Part shown: one piece after another, positions 7,431-16,858 of the stretch
Layout of the letters: each line of letters begins with the position of its first letter
Position numbering within the stretch: position 1 is the first letter of the stretch
Source of the DNA: JACPFN01 sp964406135
GTDB lineage: Bacteria > Babelota > Babeliae > Babelales > Chromulinivoraceae
Reading direction: 5' to 3'
Assembly (NCBI GenBank): GCA_964406135.1
Contig: CAYOQO010000004.1
Location: 30,078 to 94,077 of the forward strand
DNA length: 64,000 nt
Position numbers and translations under genes: made by a program
Notes under the pieces: model-generated
What the model was told of the DNA's origin: nothing
Database searches by the model: none
Seen by the model: only the letters and a program-made list of their open reading frames with translations

Positions 7431-9404
7431 TTATCTTGATACTAAAAGTAATGCCACAATCGACATCAACTTAATCAAAATGTTGAGTGCAGGACCTGAA
7501 GTATCTTTAAACGGATCTCCAACCATATCACCTACAACTGCAGCTTTGTGCGTGTCAGAACCTTTACCGCCCAAGTTACCTTTTTCTATATATTTTTTTG
7601 CATTGTCCCATGCACCACCACCATTAGCCATCATGAGTGCTAACAAAATTCCAACAACCGTTGAACCTACCAGCATACCGCCAAGTGCAAACACACCAAG
7701 TGAATAAAAAACTAAAATTGGAGTTACAATTGCCAAAATTCCAGGAAGCATCATTTCTTTAAGTGCAGCTTTTGTTGCAATTGCAATACATTGTTCATAA
7801 TCAGGCTCCGCAGTTCCTGCCATCAAACCAGGAATCGTTGCAAACTGACGTCGTACTTCAAACACCATTTTAAGTGCAGCTTGACTGACAGAACGCATCG
7901 TAAATGATGAAACCAAAAATGGAACAATACCACCAATAAACACACCAACTAAAACAAATGGATCAAGCACATTAATCATTGAAATTTGTGCTGACTGTGC
8001 AAATGCACTAAACAATGCAACTGCGGTCATCATTGCAGAACCAATTGCAAATCCTTTTCCAATTGCTGCGGTTGTATTACCAAGCGCATCCAAGCCATCC
8101 GTAATTTTTCGTACAGAATCTCCAAAGTGAGACATTTCAGCAATGCCTCCAGCATTATCTGCAATCGGACCATACGCATCCACCGTCATGGTAATTCCAA
8201 CAGTTGCCATCATCGCAACAGCAGCAAGTGCAATTCCATACACACCGCCACCGTACACATACGAAAGCAAAATGCCTGAACAAATTAAAAGTGCAGGAAT
8301 TGCGGTAGATTCCATACCAACAGATAAACCATAAATAACGTTTGTTGCGGCACCAGATTGTGCACTTTCTGCAACTTTTCGAACAGGGCTGCAGCTTGTG
8401 TAATATTCAGTCACTGCACCAATCACAACACCAGCCAAACATCCAATAACCGATGCAACAAAAAAGACCATCGAAACATCAAACATCTTCATGAACCAAT
8501 AAGTTCCTGCTAAAAATACTACAATTGCAACGTAAGTTGAATTGCGAAGCAAAGCTGCTGGAGTTTGAGGAACCATAAGACCTAAACCGATTCCAAATAT
8601 TGATGCAACCAATCCGATAGCAGAAAGAATTAATGGAAGAAAAACATACGCAATGCCCATGTTGCCTGAAATAGCAAGAAGAATACATGAAATCATTCCA
8701 CCAATGTATGATTCATAAATATCTGCACCCATTCCCGCCGTATCACCCACACAATCTCCAACGTTGTCTGCAATAACTGCAGGATTGCGAGGATCATCTT
8801 CAGGAATATTTGCTTCAATTTTTCCAACTAAATCTGCACCAACATCTGCAGATTTGGTGTAAATTCCACCACCAACACGAGCAAAAAATGCAACAAGACT
8901 TGTTCCTGCAGCAAATGCAGTTACAATTTGAGCAAAATTAGAAAAATCTAAGAAAAAATATAATAAGGCTGTTACACCAAGCAAACCGAAACTTGCAACT
9001 GCAAATCCCATGATGCCGCCACCAAAAAATGCAACCAACAAGGCTGAACGTTCACCACTGTCTTTTGCTGCACATGCTGTACGTACGTTTGCATCAGTTG
9101 CAGCACACATGCCCAAAAATCCTGCAACCATTGAAAGCACAGCGCTACCCATAAACACACATGGAATAATAAAATCTTTCGTGAAAAAATAAAGCAGCAA
9201 ACTTACAAACGCTGCTGCACCAACAATCAATTTGTATTCTTCTATCAAAAATGTCATTGCTCCGCGACGAATGTAGGATGCAATCATCCCTGCACGATCA
9301 TCAGTAATTTTTTGAGATTTAATTTTTGCTTGAAGTGCCATGATAACCAGCAAGCCTAACCCTGCCACGCCGGCAAAGATTCCATAGATCATTGCAATTG
9401 ACAT
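7431..9404 (-). CDS. hppA: Membrane-bound ion-pumping pyrophosphatase, K+-dependent type
   Basis: 657 residues with about 16 membrane helices. It hydrolyses cytoplasmic pyrophosphate and pumps H+ or Na+. Substrate motifs are intact: GGGIYTKSADVGADLVGK, then DDPRNPAVIADNVGDCVGD, and near the C-terminus VVGDMVGDPFKDTSGP. The K+-site motif is GNTTAAIGKG, with Ala and Gly at the two deciding positions; K+-independent enzymes have Lys and Thr. It is therefore the K+-dependent subfamily, whose members can pump Na+, H+ or both; the ion cannot be settled by eye. A promoter overlaps the end of smpB just upstream. Salvaging energy from PPi fits an energy-limited cell. Confidence 0.95.
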   Translation of the reverse strand: MSIAMIYGIFAGVAGLGLLVIMALQAKIKSQKITDDRAGMIASYIRRGAMTFLIEEYKLIVGAAAFVSLLLYFFTKDFIIPCVFMGSAVLSMVAGFLGMCAATDANVRTACAAKDSGERSALLVAFFGGGIMGFAVASFGLLGVTALLYFFLDFSNFAQIVTAFAAGTSLVAFFARVGGGIYTKSADVGADLVGKIEANIPEDDPRNPAVIADNVGDCVGDTAGMGADIYESYIGGMISCILLAISGNMGIAYVFLPLILSAIGLVASIFGIGLGLMVPQTPAALLRNSTYVAIVVFLAGTYWFMKMFDVSMVFFVASVIGCLAGVVIGAVTEYYTSCSPVRKVAESAQSGAATNVIYGLSVGMESTAIPALLICSGILLSYVYGGGVYGIALAAVAMMATVGITMTVDAYGPIADNAGGIAEMSHFGDSVRKITDGLDALGNTTAAIGKGFAIGSAMMTAVALFSAFAQSAQISMINVLDPFVLVGVFIGGIVPFLVSSFTMRSVSQAALKMVFEVRRQFATIPGLMAGTAEPDYEQCIAIATKAALKEMMLPGILAIVTPILVFYSLGVFALGGMLVGSTVVGILLALMMANGGGAWDNAKKYIEKGNLGGKGSDTHKAAVVGDMVGDPFKDTSGPALNILIKLMSIVALLLVSR

Positions 9405-9456
9405 AGAAAAATACCTTTTTGATATAGAAAAATTTTTGAATTTTAATAACAGAAAC

Positions 9457-9485
9457 AGTATAACTTAGGACCGTGAATTTTTCAA
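9457..9485 (-). promoter_or_regulatory. Sigma-70 type promoter for hppA
   Basis: On the minus strand TTGAAA (9485-9480) is followed after exactly 17 bp by TATACT (9462-9457), 53 bp before the hppA start. The -35 box lies inside the last codons of smpB, so hppA can be expressed independently of smpB. Confidence 0.6.
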
Positions 9486-9920
9486 CTCACGACGCGTTTC
9501 TCGAGCAATATCTCGCTCTTTTAAAAGTTCTTTTTTGTTGTGTGCTTGACGATGCTTACCAACACCGAGTTCAACCTTGACCAACCCTTTTTCATTCAGA
9601 TAAATTTTGAGTGGCAAAATCGTCATACCTTTTTTTGAAATCTCACCAATCAATCGATTCATTTCTTTGCGATGCAGCAAAAGTTTTCGAGTTCGAGTCG
9701 CTAGATCATCATCTTTTTGATACGCATGAGAGTAAGTTGAAATATTACAGTTTAAAAGAAACATTTCATTATCTTTAACAGTTGCAAAAGCTCCATTTAA
9801 AGATACATGATTCGCCCGAATGGATTTAACTTCGTCGCCAGTCAGAACTATCCCAGCTTCAAGTTTGTACGAAATTTCGTAATCGAATAATGCTTTTTTA
9901 TTTTGAACGATGATTTTCAT
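9465..9920 (-). CDS. smpB: SsrA-binding protein SmpB
   Basis: 151 residues from the ATG at 9920 (MKIIVQNKKALFDYEI), where family members start. The frame is open 21 codons further but that extension is not SmpB-like. Family motifs include LEAGIVLTGDEVKSIR, the NCNISTYSHA-type segment and the basic tail with ARETRRELKNSRS that enters the decoding site. It binds tmRNA and brings it to stalled ribosomes. No tmRNA gene is visible in this window. Confidence 0.93.
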   Translation of the reverse strand: MKIIVQNKKALFDYEISYKLEAGIVLTGDEVKSIRANHVSLNGAFATVKDNEMFLLNCNISTYSHAYQKDDDLATRTRKLLLHRKEMNRLIGEISKKGMTILPLKIYLNEKGLVKVELGVGKHRQAHNKKELLKERDIARETRRELKNSRS

Positions 9921-10012
9921 AACACTATGACTTTTAATTTTTTTTACAAATTTAACAGTTAGTATATCATAACAATCAAACAACGCGAATTCTTATATTT
10001 TAGGGAACCGTT

Positions 10013-10669
10013 ATGATTCAAAAAATATTATTTATTTGTTTAATATTTTCAGCATTTCAAACACATTCAGAATATACCACTCATGAAACAAAATTGTTTT
10101 CAGGATCAATCGAATTTCCTTACAAATTAAAATACGATCTTTGTCTATTTTATAATGGACAAAAATTAGACTTTGAAGAAAATAACACAAGCTCTTTTAT
10201 GCAATTTTCATTTTTAGATTCATCAAAAACTCAACTTGTTTATTTTATTATTACCAATGGGCTTACGTGCTGCACATCTGAAAGCAATAATGTTAATTGC
10301 CTGTGTGTACTTGATGAAAGTTCCTACATTTGTTACAAAATGCAAGCAAAACGAGAACTTGATCAAGATGAACAACAAATATTAACTTGGGAAATTTTAC
10401 CACATCAACTCAGCAACGGACAAATTCCACACAACAGTTTAATTTTTTTATTTGATCCTGAACTTATTGCAGGACTCAAAGTTCAATCATGGAAACCTGA
10501 AAATATTTTTAGAATTATTCCTACATTGTTAATTCATCCAAACGCCACCGTTGAGCAACTGCAACGCGCTATGGTGATTGCAAGACTTGCAGCACTTGAT
10601 ATTGATGCAATTCACAGCAAAACATCGATCAACAATCCTGCACATGCTGTGCTCACATCAATGCATTAA
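10013..10669 (+). CDS. Secreted protein of unknown function
   Basis: 218 residues from an ATG at 10013 with AGGGAA upstream. The signal peptide is MIQKILFICLIFSAFQTHSE. The mature part is beta-rich in its first half with a cluster of cysteines (TCCTSE, NCLCVLD, YICYK) and helical towards the end. No known domain is recognised. It precedes tsaD in the same direction with a 54-bp gap that contains a repeat-like stretch. Confidence 0.5.
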   Translation: MIQKILFICLIFSAFQTHSEYTTHETKLFSGSIEFPYKLKYDLCLFYNGQKLDFEENNTSSFMQFSFLDSSKTQLVYFIITNGLTCCTSESNNVNCLCVLDESSYICYKMQAKRELDQDEQQILTWEILPHQLSNGQIPHNSLIFLFDPELIAGLKVQSWKPENIFRIIPTLLIHPNATVEQLQRAMVIARLAALDIDAIHSKTSINNPAHAVLTSMH

Positions 10670-10683
10670 AAAATAAAAAGATT

Positions 10684-10713
10684 TGGATCCCCGATCTCGT
10701 CGAGGACAACGAA
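10684..10713. repeat. Possible degenerate copy of the dispersed GGATCCCC element
   Basis: The stretch begins TGGATCCCCGATCTCGTCGAGG and is more GC-rich than its surroundings. It shares the GGATCCC start of the palindromic elements elsewhere in the window, but its own palindrome is poor. It lies between a secreted-protein gene and tsaD. Confidence 0.3.
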
Positions 10714-10723
10714 AAATAAATAA

Positions 10724-11764
10724 ATGAAAAATATAAATAAACATCGTTGTTTCACAATCCTTGGTATCGAATCATCTTGTGATGAAACTGCCGCAGCAGT
10801 ATTTACAACTCAAGAAGGCTTACTTTCCAACGAACTTTTTTCCCAAATTCAATCACATGCGCACACAGGTGGTGTGATTCCTGAACAAGCATCACGTGAA
10901 CACATGGAAAAAATTATTACCATCGTCAATGACGCGCTTTTAAAAGCAAACAAAACATTTGATGAAATTGATACCATTGCCGTCACACACAAGCCAGGAC
11001 TTCCTGGAGCCCTGATGGTCGGAGTTGCTTTTGCCAAAGGTTTAGCATTTGCAGGAAATAAAAAATTGATTGGTGTTGATCACCTGGAAGGTCATGTGTT
11101 TTCTGCATGCATTGAAAATCAAGTACCATTTCCTTTTGTAAGCTTGACCGTTTCGGGTGGACATTCTGCACTGTACTTGGTGCATGACTGGGGAGTATAC
11201 GAAATTTTGGGAAGCACACTTGATGATGCTGCAGGTGAAGCATTCGATAAAATTGCAAAGCTGATGAATTTGCCATACCCTGGTGGCCCTGTAATTGAAA
11301 AAATGGCAGCAGCAGTTCAATTTCAAGATTTTTTTTCATACCCGCGCGGCAATTTAAAAGATTTTAATTTTAGTTTTTCAGGACTCAAAACAGCCGTACT
11401 CTATCATTTGATTAAATCTGATGCCTATGATCCAGAAACAAAAAAATTTTTAAAATCTGATGATCTTACATTTCAACAACAAGTTGCAAGCTCACTTTTA
11501 GTTTGCATGGGCGATATTTTTGAAGAAAAAATTATTCGTCTTTGTAAAAAATACCCAGAAATTAAATCTCTTTGTTTTGTGGGTGGTGTTGCATGCAATA
11601 AATATTTACGTCAACGATTACAAAATGTTTGCGATCGTCACAACATAAAACTTTTTTATCCAAGCAATAAATTATGCACTGACAACGCTGGAATGATTGC
11701 TTTTGTTGGCCATTTTAAAGCTCAAAAGAATGAATTTTCAAATTTAGATTTACCAGTTTTTTAA
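10724..11764 (+). CDS. tsaD: tRNA N6-threonylcarbamoyladenosine synthase subunit TsaD
   Basis: 346 residues, normal length for the family. Motifs: GIESSCDETAAAVF at the N-terminus (ASKHA phosphate loop), PEQASREHMEKI, the metal-binding GVDHLEGH (two histidines), VSGGHSALY, GEAFDKIAKL and the C-terminal FVGGVACN with DNAGMIA. It transfers the threonylcarbamoyl group to A37 of ANN-decoding tRNAs together with TsaB and TsaE. TsaB is encoded about 14 kb away in this window; TsaE is not seen. Confidence 0.96.
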   Translation: MKNINKHRCFTILGIESSCDETAAAVFTTQEGLLSNELFSQIQSHAHTGGVIPEQASREHMEKIITIVNDALLKANKTFDEIDTIAVTHKPGLPGALMVGVAFAKGLAFAGNKKLIGVDHLEGHVFSACIENQVPFPFVSLTVSGGHSALYLVHDWGVYEILGSTLDDAAGEAFDKIAKLMNLPYPGGPVIEKMAAAVQFQDFFSYPRGNLKDFNFSFSGLKTAVLYHLIKSDAYDPETKKFLKSDDLTFQQQVASSLLVCMGDIFEEKIIRLCKKYPEIKSLCFVGGVACNKYLRQRLQNVCDRHNIKLFYPSNKLCTDNAGMIAFVGHFKAQKNEFSNLDLPVF

Positions 11765-11787
11765 CATTCAAAAAAAGAAAGTATTTT

Positions 11788-12036
11788 ATGAAAAAAATTA
11801 TCACAATTTCAATGTTACTGCTCACCAGCACGATTTTTGCACCAGGAAATAGTCACGCTGACAGAGTAGAAATTTCTGGTCATAATCCTGCCTGCTGCGC
11901 AACATCGTATTATGTTGCCTGTACATTTTGTCTACTGTATTGCACACATTGTTGTCATAATTGCACATCTGAATTAAAACAACCAACAAGGTCAAGCAAA
12001 CCTGCAACATCTGTTCCAAGCAAAAAAATGGTTTAA
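11788..12036 (+). CDS. Small cysteine-rich secreted protein
   Basis: 82 residues from an ATG at 11788. A signal peptide (MKKIITISMLLLTSTIFAPG) is followed by a core in which nine cysteines fall within about 30 residues (CC, C, CLLYC, CC, C). A Lys/Ser/Pro tail follows and ends in KKMV. I recognise no family. The cysteines could form disulfides or bind metal. The next gene encodes another small Cys-containing secreted protein ending in KKMD, so the two may be distant paralogues. It is probably read from the tsaD transcript (23-bp gap). Confidence 0.5.
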   Translation: MKKIITISMLLLTSTIFAPGNSHADRVEISGHNPACCATSYYVACTFCLLYCTHCCHNCTSELKQPTRSSKPATSVPSKKMV

Positions 12037-12078
12037 CCATAATTTAAAAGCGCAACCCCTTAAAACAAAGAGCTTCAT

Positions 12079-12363
12079 ATGAAAAAAATCATAGCTTTAT
12101 TTTCAATGTTTCTGTTCCTCAATACAACAACGCAATGCCCGCCTAAATGTACTAAATGTCATCCTTCCAGAGAACAACGAGAAGAGCGTGCAGCAAGACT
12201 TGAAAAAGAAAGCGAAGGAGCTGCGTTTGGATGCTTAATGCTTTGTGGAGGATTGGGTGCTACTATGATGTGCATAATAGGTTGCGCTGAATATTTAAAT
12301 CCACGGTCATCAAAATTTAACGTCGAAGGAAAGTTTCCATCACCCCGCAAAAAAATGGATTAA
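12079..12363 (+). CDS. Small secreted or membrane-anchored protein with cysteines
   Basis: 94 residues. A signal peptide (MKKIIALFSMFLFLNTTTQ) is followed by CPPKCTKC, a charged helix (REQREERAARLEKE) and a Gly/Cys-rich hydrophobic segment (CLMLCGGLGATMMCIIGC) that could be a membrane helix. The C-terminus is basic. No known family is recognised. It lies 42 bp after the other small Cys-rich gene, in the same direction. Confidence 0.5.
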   Translation: MKKIIALFSMFLFLNTTTQCPPKCTKCHPSREQREERAARLEKESEGAAFGCLMLCGGLGATMMCIIGCAEYLNPRSSKFNVEGKFPSPRKKMD

Positions 12364-12454
12364 CGCGCTTCACGTATGCAATTTTTTCATGTATAGTTAA
12401 AGTAAATAGCTAACATTTTTAACAAGCTCAATAGGGAAAATTAGGGAAAAAATT

Positions 12455-13117
12455 ATGTCTAAAAAAATGTTCTTACTCTTTAATCTTGCATGTACATCAA
12501 TAATTTTTGCAGGTGGTAACACAACATTGCAGCAGCCAAGTAATAATGCTGAAATTTCAAATATTGCTAAGGATGAACAACTAGGGAGATCTCTGATTGC
12601 AATGCGTGAAGGATTCGAATTTCACAAGTTAATGTTCCAAAATATGAGAGAACAGAAAACACCTCATAAATCTGTTAAAGATGCTTCAACTTCAACAGAT
12701 TCAGTGATAGTTGAATCTACACAAAGCAATCAAGAACCTCTTTATGCTAAAAATTTAAACAAACCTAACAGAAGAACACCGCAGCAGCTAAGTAAGCAGC
12801 TTTCAGATAATGTTAAAGATGATGAAAAAAGAGAACGCTCTTTCATTTTATGCCTAGAAGAATTCATGGTTAGAAAGTTACTATGGGAACAGCTGCACCA
12901 ACACAAAACATCAGATAAATCTTTTAAAGATGCTTTAACTTCAACAGATTCAATGATAACTGAATCAGCACAAGGCAATCAAGAACCTACATTTATTCCA
13001 GTTCAGGTTCAAAATTTAAGAAAAATGATGCTTCAGTCTGCTGAAATTACAATCATGGCAGCAAAACAACAACACGCTGCTTTAAAAAACAGAATGTGGA
13101 AGTTAATTACAGAATAA
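12455..13117 (+). CDS. Secreted protein with an internal 70-residue duplication
   Basis: 220 residues; signal peptide MSKKMFLLFNLACTSIIFAG. The protein is built of two related halves. Residues 26-95 and 110-178 both run QQ.S, a charged stretch, RS.I...E.....KL....., then KS.KDA.TSTDS.I.ES.Q.NQEP. The best kept part is the STDS..xES box with NQEP. The rest of the C-terminus is helical. No family is recognised. A perfect terminator follows at 13161. Confidence 0.55.
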   Translation: MSKKMFLLFNLACTSIIFAGGNTTLQQPSNNAEISNIAKDEQLGRSLIAMREGFEFHKLMFQNMREQKTPHKSVKDASTSTDSVIVESTQSNQEPLYAKNLNKPNRRTPQQLSKQLSDNVKDDEKRERSFILCLEEFMVRKLLWEQLHQHKTSDKSFKDALTSTDSMITESAQGNQEPTFIPVQVQNLRKMMLQSAEITIMAAKQQHAALKNRMWKLITE

Positions 13118-13160
13118 ATTTAGTGCAGTATAACTCCTGTAAAAGCATCTAAAATATAAT

Positions 13161-13193
13161 AAAAAAGCGCTTCATAATTTGAAGCGCTTTTTT
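13161..13193. terminator. Bidirectional intrinsic terminator
   Basis: A perfect 13-bp stem AAAAAAGCGCTTC / GAAGCGCTTTTTT with a 7-base loop lies between the convergent secreted-protein gene and rho. The A and T tracts suit both directions. Confidence 0.88.
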
Positions 13194-13216
13194 ATTGAAT
13201 CAATTTTTATAAACAA

Positions 13217-14884
13217 TTAGTGATTATCACTATTACTGTAATGACCACCGTTGCCATTACCGTTTCCATTAGCTGAAGGACTTGCACCTGCAGCACTACC
13301 AGTTTTCTTCAAGCTTTCAAAAAGCTCTTCATTGGTCTTATACTGTTTCATTTTATTGATAATAAACTCCATACCTTCAACCACGTTCATCGTTGAAAGC
13401 AATCGATGTAAGATCCATGCCTGATTTAATTCATCTTCAGACATCAATAAATCATCGCGACGTGTGCTTGATGATAAAATATCAAATGCTGGGAATGTTC
13501 GTCGATTTGAAAGTTTTCGAGTTAGATGAAGTTCCATATTACCAGTACCTTTAAACTCTTCGTAAATAACTTCATCCATACGTGAACCAGTTTCAACCAT
13601 TGCAGAAGCTATAATTGTAAGTGATCCTGCTTCTTCAGTTTTTCTCGCTGCACCAAAAAATCTTTTTGGTCGTTGCAATGCATGCGCATCAATACCACCT
13701 GTCAAAACTTTTCCTGATGTTGGAGCTGTTGTGTTGTATGCACGAGCAAGACGCGTAATGGAATCAAGCAAGATGACAACATCTTTGCCATATTCGACCA
13801 AACGTTTCGCTTTTTCTAAAATAATTTCTGCAACTTGCACGTGACGTTCTGCTGATTCATCAAATGTTGAACTTACAATCTCAACATTTGATCCTTTGAT
13901 CGTACGCTTCATATCCGAAACCTCTTCAGGTCTTTCATCAATCAAAAGTACAATCATATGAACTTCTTTGTGATTTGCCAGAATACTTAATGCAATTTCT
14001 TTTAAAAGCATAGTTTTACCAACTTTTGGAGGCGCAACAATTAAACCACGCTGCCCTTTCCCAATCGGAGTAAAAATATTCATAATTCGAGTTGCAATAA
14101 AATTTGGACTTGTTTCAAGATTAAATCGTTTGTCTGGATGCAAAGGAGTTAAACGATCAAAATTTAGACGAGATGTAATTTCATCAAGAGGACGACTGTT
14201 CACACGATCAATAGTTTGAAGTGCAAAATATTTTTCGCCTTCTTTTGGTTTTCTGATCGATCCGTAAATTGCATCACCAGTACGCAAACTGTATTTTCGA
14301 ATAAATGATGGAGAAACATACACATCATCAGGACCTGAAATATAATCGTATTCTGCAAAACGTAAAAATCCAAAACCATCAGGAAGTTTTTCCAAAATTC
14401 CTTCAACAAAAATTTCAACTTCTGGCTTCTCTTGATACTCTAAAATCATTTTGATTAAAGCGTCGCGAGAAAGCAAACTTGATCCAATAATTCCTAAACG
14501 TTTTGCAACAAACATCAATTCATTGGTTTGCATATCTGCAAGATCACCCTCAGTCATTAAACGACTATTTGGACGTTTCATGCTTGATGGTTGTTGATAG
14601 GTTCGTTGAGGTTTTATATCAGATCCGCCAGAACGATGCTTGACGTCTCGCACTCCGTGATCTTTTGAAGATACTTGCTTTGGTGCAGAAACTGCATCTT
14701 TTGGCGTAGATATTTTTGAAGAAGCAGAAGAACTAACAGAATCTGAAGATTCAGATAATACTACAGAAGCAGTATCAGCTTTTTTTGTTTCAACACGAGT
14801 TGTTGATTGCTGCTTTTCCTCTGAAGTTTCTTGTGTTACTTCTTTTGCTGTAGGATCTTTAGGCTTTTGCAAGCGATTCTCCAT
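13217..14884 (-). CDS. rho: Transcription termination factor Rho with long disordered N-terminus
   Basis: 555 residues against about 420 in E. coli. Residues 1-105 are low-complexity Ser/Thr/Lys/Glu-rich sequence. The Rho_N helical domain follows at 111-150, the cold-shock RNA-binding domain with LPDGFGFLR at 158-225, and the RecA-type motor with P-loop APPKVGKT at 284-291 and Walker B VLLIDERPEEV after it. The tail is Gly/Asn-rich (GNGNGNGG). It unwinds RNA from RNA polymerase using ATP. Extra low-complexity insertions are common in Rho outside the Proteobacteria and may affect RNA binding or phase separation. Confidence 0.95.
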   Translation of the reverse strand: MENRLQKPKDPTAKEVTQETSEEKQQSTTRVETKKADTASVVLSESSDSVSSSASSKISTPKDAVSAPKQVSSKDHGVRDVKHRSGGSDIKPQRTYQQPSSMKRPNSRLMTEGDLADMQTNELMFVAKRLGIIGSSLLSRDALIKMILEYQEKPEVEIFVEGILEKLPDGFGFLRFAEYDYISGPDDVYVSPSFIRKYSLRTGDAIYGSIRKPKEGEKYFALQTIDRVNSRPLDEITSRLNFDRLTPLHPDKRFNLETSPNFIATRIMNIFTPIGKGQRGLIVAPPKVGKTMLLKEIALSILANHKEVHMIVLLIDERPEEVSDMKRTIKGSNVEIVSSTFDESAERHVQVAEIILEKAKRLVEYGKDVVILLDSITRLARAYNTTAPTSGKVLTGGIDAHALQRPKRFFGAARKTEEAGSLTIIASAMVETGSRMDEVIYEEFKGTGNMELHLTRKLSNRRTFPAFDILSSSTRRDDLLMSEDELNQAWILHRLLSTMNVVEGMEFIINKMKQYKTNEELFESLKKTGSAAGASPSANGNGNGNGGHYSNSDNH

Positions 14885-14958
14885 ATAAATTAAGAAACAT
14901 AAATTTTGAATTTAAAAGAATTTAAATATTTTTAAATTTTCTATAGTCTGAAAAACTT

Positions 14959-15828
14959 TTATGCATTTTTTTTCGCAAAAAGCATCATAATTGGACTTGC
15001 GATATAAATTGATGAGAAAGTACCAAACAAAATACCCAACAAAATAACAAGCGCAAAATCTTTAAGGCTATCGCCACCAAAAACAAATAATGACATAACC
15101 ACAAGCGCTGTTGCAAAACTTGTCAAAATCGTGCGACGTAAACGTTCGTTAATGCTCAAATTCACAATGTCATACATTGATTGACCGTGCATTTTTTTCA
15201 TGTTGTGACGAATACGAGAAAACACAATAATTGTGTCATTAATCGAATATCCAAGCACCGCCATGATTGCACCAATAAAATCAATTGAAATTTCTTTATC
15301 CATCAACACAAAACATGCAAGCACGATAAGTGCATCATGCGCAAGCGCAATAACCGCACCAAGAGCAAATGCAAATTTAAAGCTGAATGAAAGATAAAGA
15401 ACTAAAAGAAAGAGTGAAAGTAAAATAACTTTCAACCACTTTGACCACAAATTATCACTAATTGTACGGCTGATACTATTAATTTGTAAAACTTTGCCAG
15501 GATTTCCAACCGATGCTTCATTAATTGCTACAACCAATTTTTTATCTAAATCACTGACTATGTCTGGAGTTTGCGGAACACGAACCATTAATTCCATTGC
15601 ACCTACGACACTATGCACAGTACCTTGCCATTGTTCATGTATCACTTTTCTGACTGCTTGGACGTCTACCGGTTGATCAAATCGAACTCGAACTTCTGTT
15701 CCGCCAACAAAATCAACACTGTACCGAAAACCGCCCTTCATGACATAACCCACAACGCCTGCACCTATGATAACCATGGTAAACAAAACACTTGGTACGC
15801 CATATTTCAAAAAATTGTACTTGTACAT
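14959..15828 (-). CDS. secF: Protein translocase subunit SecF
   Basis: 289 residues. A first membrane helix is followed by the periplasmic motif FVGGTEVRVRF, a periplasmic domain to about 130, and five further helices. The conserved GYSINDTIIVFSRIR and the region INERLRRTILTS are present. SecDF uses the proton or sodium gradient to pull proteins through SecYEG. secD, usually just upstream, is not adjacent here. The many signal-peptide proteins in this window depend on this pathway. Confidence 0.94.
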   Translation of the reverse strand: MYKYNFLKYGVPSVLFTMVIIGAGVVGYVMKGGFRYSVDFVGGTEVRVRFDQPVDVQAVRKVIHEQWQGTVHSVVGAMELMVRVPQTPDIVSDLDKKLVVAINEASVGNPGKVLQINSISRTISDNLWSKWLKVILLSLFLLVLYLSFSFKFAFALGAVIALAHDALIVLACFVLMDKEISIDFIGAIMAVLGYSINDTIIVFSRIRHNMKKMHGQSMYDIVNLSINERLRRTILTSFATALVVMSLFVFGGDSLKDFALVILLGILFGTFSSIYIASPIMMLFAKKNA

Positions 15829-15914
15829 AACACACTCTCTTTAAACATTGTCAGACGAAAATGATTTTTTTTATAAATTGTTTTGCAGAATTTAAAATGA
15901 CTGCTCAAAGTTGT

Positions 15915-16172
15915 TTACAACTCTGGCACAATCGAGACAAATTGTCTATTTTTAAAACCGCGATGAAATTTAACATATCCAGCAGTGAGCGCAAATAGCG
16001 TATCATCGCCACCTTTGCCAACTAATTTTCCTGGATGATATTTGGTACCACGTTGTCGAATGATAATTTCACCACCATTGACCACTTGACCTTCGTAAAG
16101 TTTGACTCCAAGTCGTTTACTTATACTATCCCGGCCGTTCGACGTTGAACCGCCGGATTTACTGGTTGCCAT
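15915..16172 (-). CDS. rpmA: 50S ribosomal protein L27
   Basis: 85 residues, full length for L27 (MATSKSGGSTSNGRDS, KLYEGQVVNGGEIIIRQRG, HPGKLVGKGGDDTLFAL). The N-terminal tail reaches the peptidyl-transferase centre. rplU (L21), normally directly upstream, is absent from the neighbourhood, and the next gene upstream on this strand is a secreted unknown. Confidence 0.96.
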   Translation of the reverse strand: MATSKSGGSTSNGRDSISKRLGVKLYEGQVVNGGEIIIRQRGTKYHPGKLVGKGGDDTLFALTAGYVKFHRGFKNRQFVSIVPEL

Positions 16173-16313
16173 ACGAATTCCTTAGAATTTTGTGTATTTG
16201 AATAAAGATTTCACTTAAAACTAGATAAAGGCCGACTACTAACAGTTTTTTTATACTTTATTATTGTGCACCCTTTAACCTAAAATGTCAACACCTTATC
16301 CTTGGTTTTCTGC

Positions 16314-16829
16314 TCAAGCAGCCGCCTGATGCATCATTGTTTGATCATCTTGATTGCTCGATTTGCAGACTAAAAGCCCATTTTTATTAAGTGATATAGC
16401 AAAAGTGTTATTTTTTAAAAATTTAGATTTGTGCAACGATAATGCCATGCTGCCATCCTTTAACTTGCTCGTAACCAAAGGATGCCCTGCCCCTTTAGGA
16501 ATTTGACGCACTCGCAAAAGCTCTAATGACAGCTCTAATTTATAAGTTTCATAGCCAAGATATTTTAAAGCCGGCTCATAATGAATCGTTATCAAATCTC
16601 CACGCAACACAATTGGCTCTTGGCGATAAAAACGACCAGACTGTATGTCTTTAACACCCCAACGAACAGCTAAATCATATTTTGAATTGTTAACAAACGT
16701 TTTTGCATGACCAATCAAATCTGACGGCTCCACCTCAAATCGCCCAATCAAAGTTGCATCACTTTTTGATTGCATTAATCCAACTTGAGCAATAAATAAT
16801 CCTAAAATTACATTTATTTTTATGTTCAT
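16314..16829 (-). CDS. Secreted protein of unknown function
   Basis: 171 residues from an ATG at 16829, with AAAAAGGAACC upstream. The signal peptide is MNIKINVILGLFIAQVGLMQS. The mature part looks beta-rich (RFEVEPSDLI, DLAVRWGVKD, LRGDLITIHYEP) and could be a small beta-sandwich. No family is recognised. It follows polA by 29 bp on the same strand and may share its transcript. Confidence 0.55.
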   Translation of the reverse strand: MNIKINVILGLFIAQVGLMQSKSDATLIGRFEVEPSDLIGHAKTFVNNSKYDLAVRWGVKDIQSGRFYRQEPIVLRGDLITIHYEPALKYLGYETYKLELSLELLRVRQIPKGAGHPLVTSKLKDGSMALSLHKSKFLKNNTFAISLNKNGLLVCKSSNQDDQTMMHQAAA

Positions 16830-16858
16830 AACCTGGTTCCTTTTTTAATGAACACCAT

